Source: Salinimicrobium sp049680855 (GTDB lineage: Bacteria > Bacteroidota > Bacteroidia > Flavobacteriales > Flavobacteriaceae). Taken from it: 64,000 nt of DNA. The notes beneath the pieces are model-generated. The model did not search any database. It was not told where the DNA came from and saw only the letters and a program-made list of their open reading frames with translations. Positions 43,431 to 53,100 of this stretch are shown here, piece by piece; the first letter of the stretch is position 1; every line of letters begins with the position of its first letter. The stretch lies in NCBI RefSeq assembly GCF_049680855.1, contig NZ_JBMPGS010000001.1:620001-684000 (forward strand), in the 5' to 3' direction. Both the position numbers and the translations under genes were made by a program.

Positions 43431-43856
43431 TTTTTCCTTATTCAATAAATACAGGTAATCGTCGAAATCAATTTGTCCGCTAAAGATTTGAACAGATCTA
43501 TTAATGATTCCTTCCGAAGCTTCTGCAGAAAAACCCAATCCAATCGCATATCGTTTGATTAATACTTCTTCTTGCGGTTCAATCTGGTGGTCAGAAAAGA
43601 TGATCTTAAATAAATCATGCAGCCGCTCCAGTCTTTTTTCGGAGCTGTTATAAGGACTAAGAGGAAAAGCTGTTGGGTTGTCCAGTACTTTTAAATATTC
43701 ATCTTCGCTAATATCCAGTTTTTGAGCGAACCGCTTTAGTTGCTTCTCTTCCTGAGGATTAATCTCCCCGTCGGCGGCAGCCAGATTAACAATAGAAGCA
43801 AAATGGCTAAGGTTACGCAAATGCTCTCCGTGCCCAAATAAATCTGAAAATGACAT
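43428..43856 (-). CDS. TerB-like (tellurite-resistance domain) protein
   Basis: This 142-residue all-helical protein starts at MSFSDLFGHGEHLRNL (43856); a longer frame adds 11 residues. The two acidic loops typical of TerB-like domains are present: NLAAADGEINPQEEKQLKRF and IIFSDHQIEPQEEVLIKRY, each with an Asp/Glu cluster that probably binds metal. Its function is not known. No other ter genes are nearby, so tellurite resistance should not be assumed. Confidence 0.82.
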   Translation of the reverse strand: MSFSDLFGHGEHLRNLSHFASIVNLAAADGEINPQEEKQLKRFAQKLDISEDEYLKVLDNPTAFPLSPYNSSEKRLERLHDLFKIIFSDHQIEPQEEVLIKRYAIGLGFSAEASEGIINRSVQIFSGQIDFDDYLYLLNKEK

Positions 43857-43920
43857 AGTATAAATTTTTAACCAAATATAAATAATCATACATAGTACTC
43901 TTACACTTTTATAATTTTTT

Positions 43921-44025
43921 GGGTGTATCCCCTCCTAAAGTCGGGGTCGCGCTTTCCGCTTTTAGTCCCAACTCCCTGTCGGTCATTGGGAGCTAACCGC
44001 TACAATCGCTTACACAAATGCGGGG
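43921..44025. repeat. GC-rich intergenic repeat element, copy 2
   Basis: The outline matches the copy at 34321: GCGCTTTCCGCT, then a stem-loop (TCCCAA at 43966-43971 with TTGGGA at 43986-43991), then ACCGCTACAATCGC, ending GCGGGG. It precedes the LDR cluster. Confidence 0.6.
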
Positions 44026-44104
44026 AAAATTTTAATGTTTTCCTAATGCAGGAAAAGCCCTGCATGAAAATTCTTAACTTTAGGAAGAACCAGAAAACCC
44101 AGGG

Positions 44105-45124
44105 ATGGAAGAACCCTTATTAGCCTTTAACCATAAAGGCATTTACTGCGCCCAGGCAAATGTTTATTTAGATCCGTGGAAACCTGTGGACAAAGCTTTT
44201 ATCACCCACGGTCACGCAGATCATTCCCGTTGGGGGCATAAAAAATACATTACCCATAATACCAATGTTCCTATTATAAAGCATCGGTTAGGCGATATAG
44301 AGGTTGCTGGAGTGAATTATAATGAAACGATCACGATAAACGGAGTAAAATTCTCATTTCATCCTGCGGGACATATCATTGGTTCTTCGCAGATTCGGGT
44401 TGAACACAAGGGAGAAGTCTGGGTTTTTACAGGAGATTACAAGACGGAAGACGACGGGATTTCAGTTCCCTTTGAGCCGGTAAAATGTGACGCTTTCATT
44501 ACCGAATGCACTTTTGGTTTACCGGCCTTTAAATGGCTTCCGCAGCAGCAGGTAATGAATGATATTAATAGCTGGTGGCAGCAAAACAGGGAGGCCGGGA
44601 AAACTTCTGTGCTTTTTGGGTATTCCTTAGGAAAAGCTCAACGTTTGCTAAAACACCTGGATACATCTATTGGGAAAATCTATACCCACGGCGCGATTGA
44701 AAATATGACAGATGTTTTACGGCCACTGGTAGATTTCCCGCCAACCACAAGAATAACACGAGACATTAAAAAGGAGGAAATTAAAGGAAATATCGTGCTG
44801 GCACCACCAAGTGCCCACGGCAGCACATGGATCAAGAAGATGGTGCCTTATGAAACCGGAAACGCCAGCGGCTGGATGGCTTTTCGTGGTGCTCGCCGAA
44901 GGCGCGCTATTGATAAAGGCTTTGTTCTTTCAGATCATTGTGACTGGCAGGGATTATTAACTTCCATTAAGGCCACAGGCTGTGAAAGAGTAGTTTGTAC
45001 ACACGGCTATACCGAAATTTTCTGCAGGTTTTTAAATGAAATGGGCTATGATGCCCGCACTGCAGAAACCCAGTACGAAGGCGAACTTGCAGAAATGGAC
45101 GCAAAAATTGAAGAAACAGAATAA
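44105..45124 (+). CDS. Ligase-associated DNA exonuclease (MBL fold)
   Basis: This 339-residue metallo-beta-lactamase-fold nuclease has the metal-binding motif ITHGHADHSRWG (HxHxDH, near residues 33-44), a second histidine block HPAGHIIGSSQI, and an acidic VFTGDYKTE (Asp ligand). The C-terminal VLSDHCDWQGL and VCTHGY are typical of the beta-CASP/SNM1-like branch of ligase-associated exonucleases. It is the first gene of the four-gene ligase-associated repair set, with the ligase 122 bases downstream. It probably trims DNA ends before sealing. Confidence 0.93.
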   Translation: MEEPLLAFNHKGIYCAQANVYLDPWKPVDKAFITHGHADHSRWGHKKYITHNTNVPIIKHRLGDIEVAGVNYNETITINGVKFSFHPAGHIIGSSQIRVEHKGEVWVFTGDYKTEDDGISVPFEPVKCDAFITECTFGLPAFKWLPQQQVMNDINSWWQQNREAGKTSVLFGYSLGKAQRLLKHLDTSIGKIYTHGAIENMTDVLRPLVDFPPTTRITRDIKKEEIKGNIVLAPPSAHGSTWIKKMVPYETGNASGWMAFRGARRRRAIDKGFVLSDHCDWQGLLTSIKATGCERVVCTHGYTEIFCRFLNEMGYDARTAETQYEGELAEMDAKIEETE

Positions 45125-45144
45125 TTTTAAAAGCCCTCGCAGGT

Positions 45145-45175
45145 CACGTCATCCTGAATTTATTTCAGGATCTGC
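45145..45175. repeat. CCTGAA-N5-TTCAGG repeat, copy A
   Basis: ATCCTGAA (45151-45158) is complementary to TTCAGGAT (45164-45171) with a 5-base loop, preceded by CACGTC. The same word order lies inside mfd at 51057. Confidence 0.75.
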
Positions 45176-45246
45176 AGGTTGTGAAACAAAATAGAATAAG
45201 AAATATTAACAAACTCCTTCTCTTTTTGGAGAAGGCAGGGTAAAGG

Positions 45247-46836
45247 ATGAAACAATTCGCAGAACTTATAAAAGCACTCGACAGTACCAACAAAACCACG
45301 GTAAAAGTGGCGGCCCTGACAGATTATTTTAAAAATGCCGAAGAAAAAGATAAGGTCTGGGCGATTGCCATACTCTCCCACCGCCGGCCGCCACGGCCCG
45401 TAAATACAACGCTGCTGCGTACCTGGGCTAGTGAAATTGCCAAGATTCCCTTGTGGCTCTTTGAAGAATCTTACCACATCGTTGGTGATTTAGCAGAAAC
45501 CATTGCTTTGGTAATTCCACCTTCCGAAGCGCATTCTGAAAAGAACTTATATCAATTTGTGGAGGAAATGATCGAACTCAAAAAACTACCTGAACCTGAA
45601 AAAAAGGAATATTTAAACGAAAACTGGCTGAAGCTGAATTATTATGAACGCTTTGTATTTACCAAACTTATCACCGGAAGTTTCAGGATTGGAGTGAGTC
45701 AAAAACTGATGACACGAGCCCTTGCAAAAGCTACCGAAATTGATGAAGATGTGCTGGCTTACAAATTAATGGGAAACTGGGACCCACAAAAAATTTCGTT
45801 CAAAAAGCTTATTTTGGAAGAGAATGAAGAGGATTATTTATCCAAACCATATCCTTTTTACCTGGCCTATGCCTTGGAAGATACCATAGAAGAGCTGGGA
45901 GATCCCACACACTGGAGCGCAGAACACAAGTGGGATGGAATTAGGTCACAGGTAATTGTACGCAATAATGAGTTGTTTGTGTGGAGCAGGGGCGAGGAAC
46001 TGGTGACAGATAAATATCCCGAGTTTCAGGATTTCATTGGAACTATTCCCAATGGAACTGTAATTGACGGCGAGCTTTTACCTTTTCAGGAAGGAGATAT
46101 TGGTGCTTTTAATGATCTGCAAACCCGCATCGGGAGAAAGAATATTTCCAAAGCACTTCTCAAGAAAACGCCGGTGATCTTAAAAGCTTATGACCTTTTG
46201 GAGTGGAAAGGAAAAGACATTCGGCAAAAATCTTTTCGGGAACGGCGGGAGCTTTTGGAGCAATTATATTTTGAAGTGAGAAAAGAAGGTTTTCCGTTGC
46301 ATCTTTCAGAAACCATTTCCTTCAACAAATGGGAGGAAGCCATTGCCGAACGCGAGCGTGCAAGGGAAGTGAAAAGTGAAGGGTTGATGCTGAAGCGCTG
46401 GGATTCTCCTTATCTCGTAGGAAGAAAAAAAGGCGACTGGTGGAAATGGAAAGTGGAGCCGCTAACAATTGATGCTGTACTCACTTATGCGATGCGCGGG
46501 CATGGACGAAGATCAAACCTTTTTACCGATTATACTTTTGCACTCTGGGACGGCGAAGAACTCGTTACCTTCGCCAAAGCCTACTCCGGACTCACAGATG
46601 CAGAATTCCGCAAGGTGGATGCCTGGATCAAAAAGAACACCCTCGAACGTTTCGGACCCGTGCGCAGTGTAAAACCTGACCTTGTTTTTGAAATTGCATT
46701 TGAAGGAATAGCAGAATCAAAACGCCATAAAAGTGGAGTTGCAACGAGATTTCCACGCATTTTAAGGTGGCGCCAGGACAAGAAAATAGAGGAAGCAAAT
46801 ACACTGGAGGATTTAAAAGCACTCGTGCCGAAATAG
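45247..46836 (+). CDS. ATP-dependent DNA ligase, ligase-associated repair type
   Basis: This 529-residue ligase seals DNA nicks. The nucleotidyl-transfer lysine is K228 in HKWDGIRSQ (motif I), with motif III VWSRGEELVTDKYPEF, motif IV VIDGELLPF, and motif V VKSEGLMLKRWDSPY plus KWKVEP. An N-terminal DNA-binding domain (about 1-200) and a C-terminal OB domain complete the LigB/C-type architecture. It lacks the NAD-ligase hallmarks. It lies between the MBL exonuclease and the Lhr-like helicase. Confidence 0.95.
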   Translation: MKQFAELIKALDSTNKTTVKVAALTDYFKNAEEKDKVWAIAILSHRRPPRPVNTTLLRTWASEIAKIPLWLFEESYHIVGDLAETIALVIPPSEAHSEKNLYQFVEEMIELKKLPEPEKKEYLNENWLKLNYYERFVFTKLITGSFRIGVSQKLMTRALAKATEIDEDVLAYKLMGNWDPQKISFKKLILEENEEDYLSKPYPFYLAYALEDTIEELGDPTHWSAEHKWDGIRSQVIVRNNELFVWSRGEELVTDKYPEFQDFIGTIPNGTVIDGELLPFQEGDIGAFNDLQTRIGRKNISKALLKKTPVILKAYDLLEWKGKDIRQKSFRERRELLEQLYFEVRKEGFPLHLSETISFNKWEEAIAERERAREVKSEGLMLKRWDSPYLVGRKKGDWWKWKVEPLTIDAVLTYAMRGHGRRSNLFTDYTFALWDGEELVTFAKAYSGLTDAEFRKVDAWIKKNTLERFGPVRSVKPDLVFEIAFEGIAESKRHKSGVATRFPRILRWRQDKKIEEANTLEDLKALVPK

Positions 46837-46869
46837 CGACCCCGTCCGGCTCTGCCGGACGCCCCTCAA
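46837..46869. repeat. GC-rich hairpin element between ligase and helicase
   Basis: GTCCGGC (46844-46850) pairs with GCCGGAC (46854-46860) around a TCT loop, flanked by ACCCC and CCCCTC. It is AT-poor compared with its surroundings and lacks a T-run. Confidence 0.6.
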
Positions 46870-46879
46870 GGCTAAACCT

Positions 46880-49351
46880 ATGAATAAAACCAAACTCATC
46901 AATATAGCAGGAACCTGGTTTCAGTCCCAAAACTGGAAATCCTTTGCTTTTCAAAAACAAACCTGGAATGCCTTTTTACAAGGGAAAAATGGCCTACTGA
47001 ATGCTCCTACCGGAAGTGGAAAAACCTATGCGCTCTGGATTCCTATTGTCCTGGATTACATCAAACAGAATCCCGAATACAAAACGAAACACAAATCGGG
47101 ATTAAAAGCCATTTGGATCACTCCGCTGCGGGCGTTATCGGTAGAGATCGAGCAGGCGGCGAACAGGTTTGCCGAAGAAATTGGCAGCGGACTTACCGTG
47201 GGGATTCGAACCGGAGATACGCCTCAAAAGATTCGTGCGGCTCAAAAAAAGAAAATGCCAGATTTGTTGATCACCACTCCTGAAAGCCTTCAATTATTAC
47301 TATCCTCCAAAGGTTACGATAAAACTTTCAAAAACCTTAACGCCATCGTCATTGACGAATGGCACGAACTCTTGGGTACCAAACGTGGCGTGCAGATCGA
47401 GCTTGCACTTTCCAGGTTGAAAAGTGTTTCCCCAAAGATGAAGATCTGGGGGATTTCTGCAACTATCGGAAATTTACAGCAGGCGAGGGAAGTGCTTCTG
47501 GGTCCCGATTCTGAAGCATTTAAAAATTCAGTTTTGATAAAAGCCGATCTTAAAAAGAAGATTACCGTCAAATCTATTATTCCGGAGAAAATGGAAACTT
47601 TTCCCTGGCGTGGGCATTTAGGTTTGCATTTGCTGGATGAGGTGGTGCCTATTATCAGAAAAAGCCGAACCACACTGCTTTTTACGAACACCCGCTCCCA
47701 GTGCGAAATCTGGTTTCAACGCATCCTTCAAAAATATCCCGAATTTGCAGGGGAACTGGCAATGCATCACGGCAGCATTAACAAAGAAACAAGACTTTGG
47801 GTAGAGCAGGCGATAAGGGATGAACAGCTAAAAGCCGTGGTAGCCACTTCCAGTCTGGATCTCGGGGTGGATTTCGCTCCGGTTGAAACCATCATCCAAA
47901 TTGGAGGACCTAAAGGAGTCGCGAGATTTCTACAACGTGCGGGAAGGAGCGGGCACCAACCGGGAAAAGAAAGTGTGATCTATTTTCTGCCCACCCACGC
48001 AATGGAACTCATAGAAGCTTCGGCATTACAAAAGGCGGCTAAGACAACTGCCGTGGAAGACAGGATTCCCTACCTGCAAAGTTTTGATGTGCTGGTGCAG
48101 TATTTGACAACTTTGGCGGTGTCAAATGGATTTATTCCGAAGGAAATTTTTCCGGAAGTGAAATCCACTTTTTGTTACCAGGCGCTTTCCGAAGAACAGT
48201 GGGAGTGGCTGCTGAATTTTATTACGAAGGGAAGCCAGACGCTGCAGGCATATGACGAATACAAAAAAGTGGATATCGAGGAAAACGGACTTTTCAAGGT
48301 AAACAACCGGGCTATTGCAATGCGGCACCGGCTGCAAATTGGTACCATTGTGAGCGATGCTGTGCTGGCGGTGAAATATTTGAAAGGCGGATACATTGGC
48401 ACGATCGAAGAATGGTTTATCTCGAAATTGAATCCGGGGGATGTGTTTACTTTTGCAGGGAAAAACCTGGAGCTTTACCAAATCAAAAATATGCAGGTGA
48501 TCGTGAAGAAATCAAAGGTGAAGAATTCCCGTTTTCCCAGCTGGGCAGGAGGAAGAATGTCATTCTCGGCACAAATGAGCGAACTGCTTCGTGAGGAGAT
48601 GCTGGTGGCTTCAGAAGCAGATTCCAACAAAAAGCCTTCCCTTGAAATCCAGGCGCTTTATCACATTTTTCAGCGACAGAAAAAGGAAAGCATCATTCCC
48701 AAAAATGATGAGTTTTTGATCGAAACCTTTAAAACAAGGGAAGGCTATCATGCCATTTTTTACCCTTTTGAAGGCAGGTTTGTGCACGAAGCGATGGCGA
48801 GTTTAATGGCATACCGCATTAGTTTATTGTCTCCCATAACTTTTTCGCTGGCGTTCAACGATTACGGTTTTGAACTACTTTCCGACCAGGAGATCGATAT
48901 GCAGCAGGTGTTCGATAATGATCTTTTTTCTTCTGAATATTTAATGGATGACCTTCAGAAGAGTTTAAACGCCACCGAAATGGCAAGGCGAAAATTTCGT
49001 GATATCGCAGTTATCTCGGGATTGGTTTTCACCGGTTTTCCAAATAAAATGATCAAAACAAAGCATTTGCAATCCAATTCGCAGCTGCTTTTTAGTGTTT
49101 TCAGAGATTATGAACCTAACAATTTATTGTTTCAGCAGGCGTTTAGGGAGACATTCGAGCATCAACTGGAGGAAGGTAGATTGATATTGGCCATGGAACG
49201 AATTTCGGAACAAAAATTGGTCTGGAAACAGTGTGAAAAACCTACTCCATTTGCATTTCCAATCATTACAGACCGAATGCGCGAAAAATTATCTTCAGAA
49301 AAACTGGAGGACAGGATTAAAAAAATGATGGCACAATGGGGCGACCTGTAG
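46880..49351 (+). CDS. Ligase-associated DEXH-box helicase (Lhr-core type)
   Basis: This 823-residue superfamily-2 helicase has Walker A NAPTGSGKT (41-49), DEWH (in VIDEWHELLG), motif III SATIGN, and motif VI RAGRSGHQPG. The order continues with the winged-helix and C-terminal Lhr-core domains (about 420-820). It would unwind or remodel 3'-5' substrates for the coupled nuclease and ligase. It overlaps no gene upstream but precedes pdeM by eight bases. Confidence 0.95.
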   Translation: MNKTKLINIAGTWFQSQNWKSFAFQKQTWNAFLQGKNGLLNAPTGSGKTYALWIPIVLDYIKQNPEYKTKHKSGLKAIWITPLRALSVEIEQAANRFAEEIGSGLTVGIRTGDTPQKIRAAQKKKMPDLLITTPESLQLLLSSKGYDKTFKNLNAIVIDEWHELLGTKRGVQIELALSRLKSVSPKMKIWGISATIGNLQQAREVLLGPDSEAFKNSVLIKADLKKKITVKSIIPEKMETFPWRGHLGLHLLDEVVPIIRKSRTTLLFTNTRSQCEIWFQRILQKYPEFAGELAMHHGSINKETRLWVEQAIRDEQLKAVVATSSLDLGVDFAPVETIIQIGGPKGVARFLQRAGRSGHQPGKESVIYFLPTHAMELIEASALQKAAKTTAVEDRIPYLQSFDVLVQYLTTLAVSNGFIPKEIFPEVKSTFCYQALSEEQWEWLLNFITKGSQTLQAYDEYKKVDIEENGLFKVNNRAIAMRHRLQIGTIVSDAVLAVKYLKGGYIGTIEEWFISKLNPGDVFTFAGKNLELYQIKNMQVIVKKSKVKNSRFPSWAGGRMSFSAQMSELLREEMLVASEADSNKKPSLEIQALYHIFQRQKKESIIPKNDEFLIETFKTREGYHAIFYPFEGRFVHEAMASLMAYRISLLSPITFSLAFNDYGFELLSDQEIDMQQVFDNDLFSSEYLMDDLQKSLNATEMARRKFRDIAVISGLVFTGFPNKMIKTKHLQSNSQLLFSVFRDYEPNNLLFQQAFRETFEHQLEEGRLILAMERISEQKLVWKQCEKPTPFAFPIITDRMREKLSSEKLEDRIKKMMAQWGDL

Positions 49352-49359
49352 TTTCAAAA

Positions 49360-49998
49360 ATGACAAAAAACATAGAAATTCTTGGGCAGATTTTCATCCT
49401 GCATCCTTCGGGAGCCATGTTTTGGAAGGAGGAAAACCTGCTGGTGATAAGCGATGTTCATTTGGGGAAGGTTGCCCATTTTAGAAAACACGGCAGTGCG
49501 ATCCCGCAGCAGGCGCTTAAGGGGAATTTTCTAAAACTTGACCTTGTAATGGCATTTTTTGATCCTGAAAAGATCCTTTTTTTGGGAGATCTTTTTCATT
49601 CCTATATCAACAACGAATGGCAGCATTTTGACCAATGGATGCAAAGTATTTCTGCGGAAGTTATCCTCGTAGAAGGGAATCATGATGTAATTTCCCCTTT
49701 AAAATATGAAGAACTGGGTGTGCAGGTAATTCCGGAGCTAATTCATGGTGATTTTCTGTTCACCCACCATCCTGAGGAAAGAACCGGTTTTTTCAATTTT
49801 TCGGGACACATCCACCCCGGGGTAAAGATCAATGGAATTGCAAGACAGCAACTAAAGCTTCCTTGTTTCTTCCGAAGAAAGAATCAGATGATTTTACCCG
49901 CTTTTGGGGAATTCACAGGCAAATATATTCTGGAGCCGAAAGACGGAGATAAGGTGTATGTGGTGACTAAGGAGGAGGTGATTTCTCTCAATATTTAG
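49360..49998 (+). CDS. pdeM: Ligase-associated metallophosphoesterase PdeM
   Basis: This 212-residue calcineurin-like phosphodiesterase begins MTKNIEILGQIFILHPSGAM. A frame from 49336 would overlap the helicase by 16 bases; I prefer the later ATG because the family's conserved start lies there. The metal motifs are VISDVHLGKVAHFRKHG (DxH), LFLGDLFHS (GD), VEGNHDV (GNHD) and FSGHIHPGV (GHxH), the full dimetal set. It is the fourth gene of the set; PdeM has DNA phosphodiesterase activity in relatives. Confidence 0.93.
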   Translation: MTKNIEILGQIFILHPSGAMFWKEENLLVISDVHLGKVAHFRKHGSAIPQQALKGNFLKLDLVMAFFDPEKILFLGDLFHSYINNEWQHFDQWMQSISAEVILVEGNHDVISPLKYEELGVQVIPELIHGDFLFTHHPEERTGFFNFSGHIHPGVKINGIARQQLKLPCFFRRKNQMILPAFGEFTGKYILEPKDGDKVYVVTKEEVISLNI

Positions 49999-50077
49999 AC
50001 ACCTTCACTTTAAAATCGAGAGCAGGAGTCATTGCAACGGTTTTGCCTCTTTTTAACTTTCCCTTAATTCCTGTTGC

Positions 50078-50108
50078 TTTAGTCTAAAGTCATAAGTTCT
50101 TATCTTTG
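50078..50108 (+). promoter_or_regulatory. Promoter of mfd
   Basis: TATCTTTG at 50101-50108 matches TAnnTTTG, with TTTA at 50078-50081 exactly 19 bases upstream. It is one of the best promoter matches in the window and lies 18 bases before the TTG start. Confidence 0.65.
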
Positions 50109-50125
50109 CAAAAAATTCGCCTTAA

Positions 50126-53100
50126 TTGAGTAAATCTTCTATTGCCCAAAGCTTTGCACAGTCTGCAGCACAGCAGGATCTGGGGAAAGCCCTTGCCCTG
50201 CCGCAAAATAAAATTCATTTAAAAGGTCTTGTAGGGTCTTCACTTTCATTTGTGATCTCTAATGCTTTTAAAGATTCAGAAAAGCCTTTTTTACTGATCT
50301 TTAACGATAAAGAAGAGGCGGCCTATTACCTAAACGACCTGGAACAGCTGGTTGGAGAAAAACATGTGCTCTTTTACCCCGGAAGTTATCGTCGTCCTTA
50401 CCAGATAGAGGAAACCGATAATGCAAATGTGCTTTTGAGGGCAGAGGTTTTAAACCGGATCAATTCCCGGAAGAAACCCGCAATTATTGTCACTTATCCC
50501 GATGCTCTTTTTGAAAAAGTGGTCACCCGGAAAGAATTGGAAAAAAACACGCTGAAAATTTCAGTAAATGATGAGCTTTCCATTGATTTTGTGAACGAGG
50601 TGATGTTCGAGTACAAATTCAAAAGAGTTGATTTTGTGACAGAACCCGGGGAATTTTCTGTCCGAGGAGGAATCCTGGATGTGTTTTCTTTCAGTAATGA
50701 TGAGCCTTACCGAATTGAATTTTTTGGCGATGAGGTGGAAAGCATCCGCACCTTTGATGTGGAAACGCAGCTTTCTACAGATAAGGTGAAGAAGATCACC
50801 ATCATTCCAAATGTGGAGCATAAGAAGACAGAAGAGCTTAGGGAGAGTTTTTTGAAATATATTTCAGATAAAACGGTGATTTTTACCAAAGATATGGAGC
50901 AGCTTTCTGCTCGTATCGACAAACTCTTTAGTAAAGCCGAAGAAGCTTTTAAAGAACTTTCCGAAGAAGTAAAGCATGGAACACCTGAGGAGTTGTTCTG
51001 CAATGCTGCTTTATTGCAGGAGCAAATGCAGCAATATTCATTGGTAGAGTTATCTGCACGTCACCCTGAACTTGTTTCAGGGTCTTCCGCTTCTGAAATT
51101 ATAGAATTCCATACCAAACCCCAGCCTTCTTTCAACAAGCAGTTCGATCTTTTGATTGAAAACCTGCGGGAAAATCATGAGGAAGGTTACACCAATTATA
51201 TTTTTTGCGTAAGTGAACAGCAGGCAAAGCGTTTTCATGACATTTTTGATGATGTAGACCAGGAAGTGCATTACAAGACGGTGGTGCTTTCATTATACCA
51301 GGGTTTTATAGATGAAGATACCAAACAGGTTTGCTATACAGATCATCAGATTTTTGAGCGTTATCACAAATTCCATTTAAAGAACGGGTACGCAAAAAAG
51401 CAGGCGATCACATTGAAGGAATTGACCAGTCTGGAGATTGGAGATTATGTAACGCATATTGACCACGGAATAGGAAAATTCGGCGGACTGCAAAAAATTG
51501 ATGTGGAGGGCAGAAAGCAGGAAGCGATTAAGCTGATCTACGGAGAGCGCGATATTTTATATCTCAGCATTCATTCGCTGCACAAGATTTCCAAGTACAA
51601 CGGAAAAGACGGAAAACCACCGAAGATCTATAAATTAGGTAGCAACGCCTGGAAGAATTTAAAACAAAAGACCAAAGCTCGGGTAAAACATATTGCTTAC
51701 AACCTGATCGAGTTGTACGCGAAGCGAAGGCTGCAAAAAGGCTTCGGATTTGGCCCTGATTCCTACATGCAGCACGAGCTGGAAGCTTCGTTTATCTACG
51801 AAGATACGCCCGATCAAAGTACGGCAACCGAAGCTGTAAAAGCCGATATGGAAAATGAACGCCCAATGGACCGCCTCGTGTGCGGGGACGTTGGCTTCGG
51901 AAAAACTGAGGTTGCCATTCGTGCCGCATTTAAGGCGGTAGATAACGGGAAACAGGTGGCAGTGCTGGTGCCAACAACTATTCTTGCGTTTCAGCATCAC
52001 CAGACTTTTTCTGAAAGATTAAAAGATTTTCCGGTGACGGTAGATTACCTGAATCGCTTTAGAACTGCCAAAGAACGGCGGGATACGCTTGAGGAATTGG
52101 CAAACGGGAAGGTAGACATCATCATTGGGACACACCAGCTGGTTAACAAAGCGGTGAAATTCAAAGATCTCGGACTTTTGATCGTTGACGAAGAACAAAA
52201 ATTTGGGGTGGCAGTAAAAGATAAACTGAAAACCATCAAGGAAAATGTAGATACGCTAACGTTAACAGCAACGCCCATTCCGCGTACGCTGCAGTTCAGT
52301 TTAATGGCTGCGAGAGATTTATCTACCATTACGACTCCGCCGCCAAACAGGTATCCCATAGAATCACACGTGATCCGGTTTTCAGAAGAGACGATTCGCG
52401 ATGCGGTTTCTTATGAAATCCAGCGTGGAGGTCAGGTGTTTTTCATTCATAACCGGGTGGAAAATATTAAAGAAGTCGCCGGAATGATACAAAGATTGGT
52501 ACCAGATGCAAAAATCGGGATCGGTCACGGGCAAATGGAAGGTAAGAAACTGGAAGCTTTGATGCTCAAGTTTATGAATGGGGAATTTGATGTGCTGGTT
52601 TCCACCACCATCATTGAAAGTGGACTTGATGTTTCTAACGCCAATACGATTTTCATCAACAACGCTAATAACTTCGGGCTTTCAGATCTTCACCAAATGC
52701 GGGGAAGAGTTGGTCGAAGCAACAAAAAAGCATTTTGTTATTTTATTACTCCGCCATATTCCGCAATGACCGAAGAGGCGCGGAAGCGAATGACCGCCCT
52801 GGAACAATTCAGCGAACTTGGCAGCGGATTCAATATTGCGATGAAAGATCTTGAAATTCGTGGTGCAGGAGACCTTTTAGGAGGCGAACAAAGCGGATTC
52901 ATTAATGAAATAGGATTTGATACCTATCAAAAGATCCTCAACGAAGCCATTGAAGAACTGAAGGAAAATGAATTTAAAGATCTTTATGCAGACCAGGTTT
53001 CGGAAGATAAACAATACGTAAAAGAAACCCAGATTGATACAGATTTTGAACTGCTTTTCCCGGATGATTACATTAACAGCATTACTGAACGCCTGAACCT

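Noticed and set aside
43428..43856. Tellurite resistance locus
   Set aside because: Only a lone TerB-like domain is present; terC, terD and related genes are absent.
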